Positions 58,101-64,000 of a DNA stretch of 64,000 nucleotides are shown piece by piece. The notes beneath the pieces were generated by a model. The model was not told the DNA's origin and did no database searches. It saw nothing but the letters and a program-made list of their open reading frames with translations. The position numbers and the translations under genes are program-made. This DNA is from Aureispira sp. CCB-QB1 (GTDB lineage: Bacteria; Bacteroidota; Bacteroidia; Chitinophagales; Saprospiraceae), in contig NZ_JHBV01000038.1 of assembly GCF_000724545.1 (NCBI RefSeq), positions 19,793 through 83,792 on the forward strand. The letters run 5' to 3'. The first letter of the stretch is position 1, and the number at the start of each line of letters is the position of its first letter.

Positions 58101-59752
58101 CAAGCAAATTTTCTCCACCCTTGTGTCATCATTAAGTGGTCTAATGCTTTTTTTCGATCAATATTAGGCTTTAAACGCGTTGCATCTTTTTCGTCATCAA
58201 AATAAAAATTAGGTTCAACAACCTCGCCCTTTAAATCCGACTCCAACAACATATAAGACAACAAATGCCCTTGTTTATCATCAGCAAAAGTCAACAACTT
58301 ATCATCTACTACTGCCAAGGAAAAGTCTCCAGATACAGGTTGTCCCAATTCATTGGTTACCTTTAGGCTCATTTCTACTTTTTCTCTCGGAAGGTATTTT
58401 TCTTTGTTGGTAATAACTTCTACATTCAATTGTTTATTAGGATTCACAAAAATCAATCGCTCTGCTCTAGCTATTTTGTCACTACTAAACAAGGTAATTT
58501 GGGCAATTCCTACAGGAAAATTAGTTGTTGGAATAGAAAGTGTGTTCAAGCCTTTTTGGGCAGCAACTACTTTAGAATACTGAACCTCTTGGCGACTTTG
58601 AACCACAACATAGAGTTCTTCTTCTTTAGAACTGATTACCCCTAAATTGATATGTTTTGGGTCAGACGTCACGGCTTTTAAAGCATAGCCTTCGTCTAAG
58701 GCAACGGGAAGAGGATACTCTTTTGTTATAAAAGCAGGGCTTGTAATTTTGGCAGTATACTGTTGTCCTTTTTGTGCCGTCATCTCAAACTGTCCCATTC
58801 CTTGATGGTAACTATCAAATGTTGTGACAATTTTTCCTTCTTGATCAACAATATGTCCTTCTACATCTGCAGGTTTACCAAACTCATCAAGTGCTTTAAA
58901 GCCAACTCCACAATTCATACCTGTGATTAAATCCCCCCCTTCTGGATAAAATGCTAAATCAATATTCCCCAGCACAATAGGAATGCTTCTAGCTATGGAC
59001 TCAGTTTGACCTTTGTATTGAATCATTACATTCAACAAACCATCATTGGTAGCCAGTTTTTGAGGCAAATTAAATTTGAGGTAAGCACGACCTACATTAT
59101 TGGTCTTTCCTTTTCCTGCTTTTATTCTTTTCCCTTCCAAATTAACAACATAATCAAAGGCATGTCCTACCAATGCTTTCTTTGTTAGCGTATTCAAATC
59201 TAACGTTGCGATTACAGCAGCTCCTGCACCGTATGCTTTTTTATCAAAATTAAGCTTCATATTAAGGTTGGGCAATACAGATTTTTGGACAGTGATATCC
59301 CGTTCAAAAAAAGCGTTTGTATTCTTCTGCCATTGTGTATAGGCTTTGATGGTATACAAACCACCTTTTAAACTTGCGACCAAATCAAAAGCACCACCTA
59401 CCTGTCCTTCTTGGGCAATCAGCGTTAAGGTTTGTTCTACACTTCCTTTAGGACTCAGTAATTCTACATACACTACTTCACTTTTATCACTTGCCTGAAA
59501 CGTACGAGCATCTCTAACATACGCTGTAAACCAAATTGATTCTCCTGGTTCATAAAAAGTTTTATCAAATTGCAGATAAACTTTGTCCTCTGCCATTTGC
59601 TCTTGATAAAGCGCTAACTTTTCTACCAAGTTTTTTAGAAATGGATGATTGGATAATATATTGGGTTGGTTATAAATAGCACTTGCTAAGCCAATGCCCA
59701 ACATCATAAAAATTAAAAAGGAAATAGCTATTTTTTGTGTTGTCGATTTCAT
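55190..59752 (-). CDS. Alpha-2-macroglobulin-family protein with thioester motif
   Basis: From the Met at 59752 the protein is 1520 residues (an upstream in-frame Met at 59827 would precede the signal peptide). The signal ends ...GLASAI. Macroglobulin-type domains follow: VYLQFDKTFYEPGESIWFTA and LTKVPKEVLTGDQITIPLTL. The thioester GCFEQ lies at residues about 1055-1059 with the helical toroid after it (YKRLVGYESPSGGFDWWG). Family members form covalent bonds to attackers. A linker (about 770-800) is rich in acidic and Pro residues. It may trap foreign proteases, though a carbohydrate or motility role cannot be excluded. Confidence 0.9.
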   Translation of the reverse strand: MKSTTQKIAISFLIFMMLGIGLASAIYNQPNILSNHPFLKNLVEKLALYQEQMAEDKVYLQFDKTFYEPGESIWFTAYVRDARTFQASDKSEVVYVELLSPKGSVEQTLTLIAQEGQVGGAFDLVASLKGGLYTIKAYTQWQKNTNAFFERDITVQKSVLPNLNMKLNFDKKAYGAGAAVIATLDLNTLTKKALVGHAFDYVVNLEGKRIKAGKGKTNNVGRAYLKFNLPQKLATNDGLLNVMIQYKGQTESIARSIPIVLGNIDLAFYPEGGDLITGMNCGVGFKALDEFGKPADVEGHIVDQEGKIVTTFDSYHQGMGQFEMTAQKGQQYTAKITSPAFITKEYPLPVALDEGYALKAVTSDPKHINLGVISSKEEELYVVVQSRQEVQYSKVVAAQKGLNTLSIPTTNFPVGIAQITLFSSDKIARAERLIFVNPNKQLNVEVITNKEKYLPREKVEMSLKVTNELGQPVSGDFSLAVVDDKLLTFADDKQGHLLSYMLLESDLKGEVVEPNFYFDDEKDATRLKPNIDRKKALDHLMMTQGWRKFAWKEIIAESYQAPTQTGELARIGGTVLNEKGEPVSGIAVELMGKDVVAVTDQNGRFSINNWKLFESVNLQTKSDIYYPVLTSVLDYNNDLTLQVYKKRVITGVVKNSDNKVIANAEVRASGITATKTNGKGVFSLTIPNNITALQVYGAGYRAENIILKEGENVVNVMLDEALIVATRATAVNRGGVVRVFDAPEAVEEFEEVVMFDGVAEPLPEPEPAPMDDVALIDEDVEGLIIGELVLDKEDLVLEDLEMKKNELEGYWAPQITGTRYQRVREFPVVTYEKESVSTVRTDFRSTVYWNPSVRVGADGKAQITFYNNDAITQFRVTIEGFGDNGGLGRTSYTYFTQLPFEMLTKVPKEVLTGDQITIPLTLTNNRSIALKGNLSITLPTHIQLLEKAPTTIHVTAEGSKTIALKCLVLDKVAEGDLLLGFEAEGLKDQLLTTINARPRGFPVHEVVTGDKMRQEFSLTIQEQLEGSLVAKLQAYPNTLDEVMKGMENMLRMPHGCFEQTSSSNYPNLLVLDYLRETGMSLPQIEKQAMEYLDAGYKRLVGYESPSGGFDWWGRDPGHEALSAYGLMEFVDMKRVYDVDKELIDRTAKWLLSRKDGKGSWNKNQQALHSWAVAEVTDAYIVWAVAEAGYSDKITKELDKSYKDAVKSEDPYMMALVANALFKAKDKRATTLVKELAKLQQKDGRFVGLTSSVTNSTGQSLMIETSSLAVLAMLQAQGYDKAVQEAIKAIQSGKNYYGYGSTQGTVLALKAMLEYAKNSKKAAEPGELVVSIDGQQVATVAYTEDQSEVLIPNLGEFLKDGKQNIVVEYKGTKVAMPWDLEVTYTTRLPQNSPNCPLSLHTTLPKNEVKMGETIRLTTTLSNTSAKGQPMAMAMVGIPAGLSLQPWQLKELQEKKIVDYYELFDGYAVFHYEQLEPNQTKTIQLDLKADVPGTYEAPASSAFLYYTNEDKVWAKPKRMIIQ

Positions 59753-60027
59753 AATTATAAGACTGGAATAAAAGAATAAGTTGGTGATCAGGTTTTCACT
59801 CTTTGGGTTTTCTAAGACCGCATCCAACCTAGACGAGCAACGACTAGTCTATATAATAAGGTGTGGTTGAATTGGCTTATAACTTAGAAGATGCAGCCTT
59901 GCTTTTTTTTGGTGTTTGGGGTACGAATTTTATTATCATTGAGCCCATAAGAAACTTCCTAATAATTCCCCCAACTAAAGCGATAATAATTATAAAATAG
60001 TTATAAAACGCAATTAATAAAAACAAA

Positions 60028-60056
60028 AAGCCGCCTCAATTAAATTGAGGCGGCTT
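60028..60056 (-). terminator. gldJ: Terminator after gldJ
   Basis: AAGCCGCCTCAATT and AATTGAGGCGGCTT are perfect 14-bp arms; an A-run (T on the minus strand) flanks the left. It lies 33 bp past the gldJ stop. Confidence 0.9.
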
Positions 60057-60088
60057 CAAGTCACTAAAAAATTTAGCTTATATTAATT

Positions 60089-61597
60089 CTAGTATCTTCT
60101 CTTAGTTTTGCGTTTTGTAGTTTTAAACTGGTTACCACCTGGCATTCCATTACCTTTTGGAGAACCTGTACGAGTCATCGCACAACGGAAACCTAAATAA
60201 GCAGAAGATTTATCTTCTTCTAAGAAACGTCTAGTACCAGGAGACATCCAGTAAGCTCTGTCGTTCCAAGCACCACCTTTATAAACACGTGCTTTGTCAG
60301 AAACTAAACTGTGTTTTCCGTACTCATATGTTGCTTCAGACTGAGCATCACCATCCAAGTGATTGATTACATTAGAGAATTGGAAGTTTCTTCTATTTGC
60401 AATTTCATCTGCATCCAATTCTTTGTATTTCAAACGCCCAGGAGCAATAGAATCATCATCCAATTGAGGCTTGCCATCTGCATCTAACTCTATTTCCATA
60501 AATACATTACCACGATAAGGATTCAAATCTTGCGTTTCAACATCTCTTAAAGTAGTACTAGTCATTGGACGGTAAACATCTTGTACCCATTCGTTTACGT
60601 TACCAGCCATATTGTATAGACCATAATCGTTTGGCACATAAGAACGAACAGGAGCTGTGATTGATGCATTATCATTCAAGGCACCAGCCATACCCATGTA
60701 ATCACCACGTCCACGCTTAAAGTTAGCCACAATCATCCCTTGGTATCTACCATGTTGAGGATAACGTACTGTAGTTCCATCCCAAGGGTAGATTCTACGG
60801 TCAGAGATACGCTCATCTCTAGCATATGCTTGATTTCCTACTAAAGCCAAAGCAGCATATTCCCACTCTGCTTCCGAAGGCAAACGGTAGTCGGGTAGAA
60901 TAATACCATCTTCAAATCTTACGCTTCTTTCTTCACCAGTAGAAGGACTTACCATTGGCTTGTCTCCTGGATCAGCTTCATAAACACCTGCTAAGTAAGA
61001 TTCTGTCACAAAATTGTTAGCTCCTTGTTGACCTTCCATGTCTCCAGCAATTTTACCATCTCTGATAAGAATCATTTCGTTGACACGGTCTGTTCTCCAT
61101 TTACAATATTCTTGTGCTTGCAACCAAGTAACCCCTACCAAAGGATAATCCATATAAGCAGGATGGCGCAAATATGTTTCAACATAAGGTTCGTTATAAG
61201 ACAATTCTTCTAACCATACCAATGTATCTGGCAATGCTTTTCTATGTAATTGAGGCATTGAAGAATGCACTCGTTGTAACCAATATAAGTATTCTAAGTA
61301 AGCAATATTAGAAACTTCTGTTTCGTCCATATAAAAAGAAGATACCGTTACACGACGAGGAATACCACGATAATCCTTCATCACATCTTCTTCTGTTTGT
61401 CCCATATTGAAGGTACCACCTTCAATAAAAACGAGGTTTGGACCTGTTTCCTGCCCTTGATAGTCAATGGGTTTTTCAAAACCACCCCATTCTGGAGAGT
61501 TGTATACCCACCCTGTTGTGTTTGAACGTTCTTCTTTTTTACAAGAAGACATTGCTACCAACATACCAAGCAGTCCAAATAAAAATATTTTCTTCAT
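60089..61597 (-). CDS. gldJ: Gliding-motility lipoprotein GldJ (SUMF1-like)
   Basis: The 502-residue lipoprotein (lipobox MSSC) carries a formylglycine-generating-enzyme-like fold: LVFIEGGTFNMGQTEEDVMK, VSSFYMDETEVSNIAYLEYL, PAYMDYPLVGVTWLQAQEYC, LPSEAEWEYAAL and GLYNMAGNVNEWVQDVYR. The stretch KALPDTLVWLEELSYNEPYV is close to known GldJ. GldJ anchors gliding/type IX machinery and stabilises GldK. It follows a PorP-type gene, and PorU lies on the other side of the gap, the same neighbourhood as GldJ in Flavobacterium. It could be called GldK/PorK only if the position were ignored. Confidence 0.85.
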   Translation of the reverse strand: MKKIFLFGLLGMLVAMSSCKKEERSNTTGWVYNSPEWGGFEKPIDYQGQETGPNLVFIEGGTFNMGQTEEDVMKDYRGIPRRVTVSSFYMDETEVSNIAYLEYLYWLQRVHSSMPQLHRKALPDTLVWLEELSYNEPYVETYLRHPAYMDYPLVGVTWLQAQEYCKWRTDRVNEMILIRDGKIAGDMEGQQGANNFVTESYLAGVYEADPGDKPMVSPSTGEERSVRFEDGIILPDYRLPSEAEWEYAALALVGNQAYARDERISDRRIYPWDGTTVRYPQHGRYQGMIVANFKRGRGDYMGMAGALNDNASITAPVRSYVPNDYGLYNMAGNVNEWVQDVYRPMTSTTLRDVETQDLNPYRGNVFMEIELDADGKPQLDDDSIAPGRLKYKELDADEIANRRNFQFSNVINHLDGDAQSEATYEYGKHSLVSDKARVYKGGAWNDRAYWMSPGTRRFLEEDKSSAYLGFRCAMTRTGSPKGNGMPGGNQFKTTKRKTKRRY

Positions 61598-61658
61598 TAC
61601 GAGCTAAGATTTTTTATGATCTAAATAAAAGGCTAACAAATTTAGTAAAATTTTTAAA

Positions 61659-62666
61659 TTACCTAAATATTTCTAGGCAATCATTATATCTATTTCGGTG
61701 TTTTCGTTTTTTATTTTCAAAGTTGAGAGTCAAAGAGATTTCATGTGCTCCTCCCGATTCAGCTCCTAGTTTGGATACGGTCAAATCATAACTATATCCC
61801 AATTTAAAAACACCCTTCTGAATACCAACCATAAATATAACGGCATCAGCATTGGTAAAAGTATGTCGAAACCAAATTCCTCCCAAAAATATTCCGTACC
61901 GAGCGTATGTACCAATATTCAGTTGATGAAAGGATCTTTGCTTAACAAATAATACATTTGGAGATAAAAACGCTTGTTTTCCCAATTTATTGCGTTTGGT
62001 TAGACGAATTTCGCTTCCCGCATGTATGCTATAGCGCAAGGGCAATTCATCCGATCCATCTTGAGATGCTCCCAAAAAACTTTCCCTAGGTGTTGTCAAG
62101 TGTTTTACAGAGACCCCAGCATAAAAATAAGGCGTGTTGACCAATAAACCCGTTCCCAAATCAAAATAGTTGAGACTTGAACTACCTTGAGCTTCATTGG
62201 TAGGATTTGGGTTTCCATTCATATCCACCGTTCCTGTTGCAACATTCAACTGATCTAAAAAGACCAATTTGTTCCAAGCCAATCTAGAATTCACAAAATT
62301 TCCTTCTAAACCAGCACGAATATAGAATTTTTTTGAAAAGCGAATGTCATATGCATAAAATAACCCGATACGATAGGTTGCATAGATACCTCCACCAGCT
62401 ATATCTGCCTCTACTAATGCCCCAAAACCACTATTGATTTTAGAAGCATAATGACTGATAGATACAGCATAAGTAGAATAAGCATTAGGAATATTAGGCC
62501 ACTGATTTCTATAATTTAGGGTGATGACAGGTGCTTCTACCAAGCCAGTCATAGCTGGATTTAACTGCATTGGTGCTGCAAAAAATTGACTGTAAACAGG
62601 ATCTTGTGCTGATATTTTTGTACCAATCAACAACAATCCTAAAAGTACAAAAAATCTATATCTCAT
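61659..62666 (-). CDS. PorP/SprF-family type IX secretion outer-membrane protein
   Basis: The 335-residue protein starts with a signal peptide ending ...TKISAQ. DPVYSQFFAAPMQLNPAMTG is the PorP/SprF start motif, followed by beta strands and an NPTNEAQGSS loop. PorP/SprF proteins help deliver or attach type IX cargo such as adhesins. gldJ lies 62 bp downstream, so the two are likely an operon. Confidence 0.92.
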   Translation of the reverse strand: MRYRFFVLLGLLLIGTKISAQDPVYSQFFAAPMQLNPAMTGLVEAPVITLNYRNQWPNIPNAYSTYAVSISHYASKINSGFGALVEADIAGGGIYATYRIGLFYAYDIRFSKKFYIRAGLEGNFVNSRLAWNKLVFLDQLNVATGTVDMNGNPNPTNEAQGSSSLNYFDLGTGLLVNTPYFYAGVSVKHLTTPRESFLGASQDGSDELPLRYSIHAGSEIRLTKRNKLGKQAFLSPNVLFVKQRSFHQLNIGTYARYGIFLGGIWFRHTFTNADAVIFMVGIQKGVFKLGYSYDLTVSKLGAESGGAHEISLTLNFENKKRKHRNRYNDCLEIFR

Positions 62667-63133
62667 AACATTTTATTTGATAGATGGGTAATTGATGACG
62701 ATTCTAGCTGATTTCGAACCATTTCATAAGCATACAAAACCGAAAGTCTTTTGGTTGTCTATAGCATCAATTATTTTAAATTCTCTGAAAGAATTTAAAT
62801 TCGACCCTCTTTTAACGGTGATAAAAGTACACTTATTTTTAAGCTTATGTACGAAATCAAAATTATTATTCCACTTTTATATAGTTGGTGTCTCCAACTC
62901 TACTAAGATTGTATACTATAATAATACTCTTATAACTATGTAATGGATGACCACCACCACTAAAAGTTTTTAATGATGTGTGACGGCTTAAAGGTGTTTA
63001 AGCCAAAAGGCGGGAACGTATTGCCTATAAATATAAAGGATCTACTTGATAATGTCAAATTAAGGAATTGAACAATTCTATTATTTTTTCTACTACATCC
63101 CTCTACACTTTTGATTTTCTTACGTTTTAATCA

Positions 63134-63288
63134 GTAGTAGTTCGCTCATTCACTTCCTTCTAGCAAGAAGTTACGTAGCTCTTTAACTGAAAGGTAACAG
63201 CCTCTTTTATTCGATGAGCGTTGTTATTCTCTTGGGTTATGAGCCAACAACTTGGGGACACTGCTACTACATAGTTTACGCAAACTAA
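63134..63288. repeat. Diverged palindromic element, group A
   Basis: GTAGTTCGCTCA at the left and CTGCTACTACATAGTTTACG at the right match the same places in the other group-A elements, with many changes. It sits directly next to the group-B element. Confidence 0.5.
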
Positions 63289-63296
63289 TGTTAATT

Positions 63297-63441
63297 CATT
63301 ACTCCGTTGAAAAATCGTATTAGTTTGATTATCAGCAAGATGCACTTTTACTAACCTTTACACTAAAAGACTGGTAATCAAACTAATACAAGATGCTTTT
63401 TTACGTTTTTCGTAGAAAAACTAAAAAATCAACGGAGTATT
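63297..63441. repeat. Palindromic intergenic element, group B, inverse copy
   Basis: It reads TACTCCGTTGAAAAATCGTA ... GAAAAACTAAAAAATCAACG. Its reverse complement lines up with 48861-49005 almost base for base, including the inner ATTAGTTTGATTATCAG arm. It is about 280 bp upstream of porU. Confidence 0.8.
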
Positions 63442-63719
63442 ATTAATTGATACTTTATAATTTTTTTCACCAATGTAATTTTGTATCCAAACACCTAAAC
63501 AACACTAAACCAATACACCTGTATAAATTTTGTCATTTATCAAAGTCTTTATGCAACCGCTCTTGTCTCCTAAACTTGAGTTTTTGTCTTCTCCTAAAAT
63601 AGCCTCTCCTACACTATTCACAAGACAGATGGTTGCCAAGCAAGCACTTTGCAATATCAATTATATTTCTGATCGCAAATCCTATCACTGCTAGATCATC
63701 ATTCTAAAAAAAGAACGCT

Positions 63720-64000
63720 ATGCTTAACTCTTTTTTCAAAGCATCTCTACTAACATTGCTTGTTAGTACAAGCTCCTATGCACAAACCACCACAGAAAGC
63801 ATCACCATTAATTGGCAAGAACAACCTAGGACATACCAATTGCCCGATGGAAACACCTTACATTATCTTTATTTTGAAAAGGCAAATTACAATGGAACAG
63901 AAGCACGTCTTCCTATCTTCTCTAAACAAATTCGTTTGAATAGTTATGGTGATTTGACCGCAAGATTGGTCAATGAACAATACTCACCTTTGACTAATAC
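63720..64000 (+). CDS. porU: Type IX secretion sortase PorU, N-terminal part
   Basis: The ATG at 63720 opens a frame that runs off the end, 93 residues visible. The signal peptide ends ...TSSYAQ. SITINWQEQPRTYQLPDG, LHYLYFEKANYNGTEARLPI and YGDLTARLVNEQYSPL are N-terminal features I associate with PorU, the C25-type peptidase that removes type IX sorting domains and attaches cargo to the cell surface. Catalytic residues lie outside the window. The neighbouring gldJ and porP-type genes support the call. Confidence 0.75.
   Translation, partial: MLNSFFKASLLTLLVSTSSYAQTTTESITINWQEQPRTYQLPDGNTLHYLYFEKANYNGTEARLPIFSKQIRLNSYGDLTARLVNEQYSPLTN

Larger units (their letters stand above)
62667..63719. 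other. 1.05-kb divergent intergenic region (porP / porU)
   Basis: This region presumably holds the porP and porU promoters. It has two palindromic-family copies (63134-63288, 63297-63441). A short reading frame (63551-63694, 47 codons) precedes porU and is discussed as a candidate only. The part at 62667-63130 shows no gene or repeat. Confidence 0.5.

Noticed and set aside
60089..61597. SUMF1-like lipoprotein as GldK/PorK
   Set aside because: Stretches such as ALPDTLVW and YLRHPAY, plus the porU neighbourhood, fit GldJ better, and gldL/M/N do not follow.

Overview
The window looks like a chromosomal segment from a member of the Bacteroidota. It is A+T-rich. Several genes belong to the type IX secretion/gliding machinery: a PorU-like sortase, a PorP/SprF-type protein and GldJ. 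Two large secreted proteins end in type IX sorting domains, and there are many Bacteroidota-style lipoproteins. Several genes are preceded by the Bacteroidota -7 motif TAnnTTTG. A Saprospira/Aureispira-like relative is a guess from gene style only. I saw no tRNA, rRNA, CRISPR array, prophage or transposase.

Layout. 1-14.4 kb is mixed housekeeping on the minus strand: the start of cysS, a di-haem cytochrome c peroxidase-like lipoprotein, an alpha/beta hydrolase, a lipoprotein, a branched-chain-type E2, a TonB-dependent receptor, cinA and the pyruvate dehydrogenase E2. gmhA and one small lipoprotein gene are on the plus strand. 14.4-33.9 kb is a purine-biosynthesis district: purF, purN, purD, purB, purC, purH, purQ, purL and purM on the minus strand, then guaB-guaA on the plus strand. 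Together these cover the route from PRPP to IMP and on to GMP, except that no intact purE/purK is present and purA is also absent. The purC product carries a degenerate PurE-like tail. 34-47.4 kb holds a type IX cargo with a small secreted partner, a lipoprotein/barrel pair, hemA, a RidA-family gene, anmK, a TonB-family protein, a coiled-coil protein and an unusual repeat protein with a peptidoglycan-binding tail. 47.6-64 kb holds an HD phosphohydrolase, a giant type IX cargo (Asp-box propeller, PKD, MAM), parE, a thioester alpha-2-macroglobulin, and gldJ-porP facing away from porU, which runs off the end.

The most striking unexplained feature is a set of intergenic palindromic elements. Most fall into three related groups, with ends reading AGTTCGTTGA/TCAACGAACT, TACTCCGTTGA/TCAACGGAGTA and TACTTCGTGG/CGAAGTAATG. 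They recur between genes and are densest among the purine genes. Two copies about 14 kb apart are near-identical reverse complements of each other. Other points worth a look are the PurC/PurE-like fusion with its catalytic motifs lost, five TGTAAA words spaced exactly 10 bp apart, and the ten 23-residue repeats in the peptidoglycan-binding protein.
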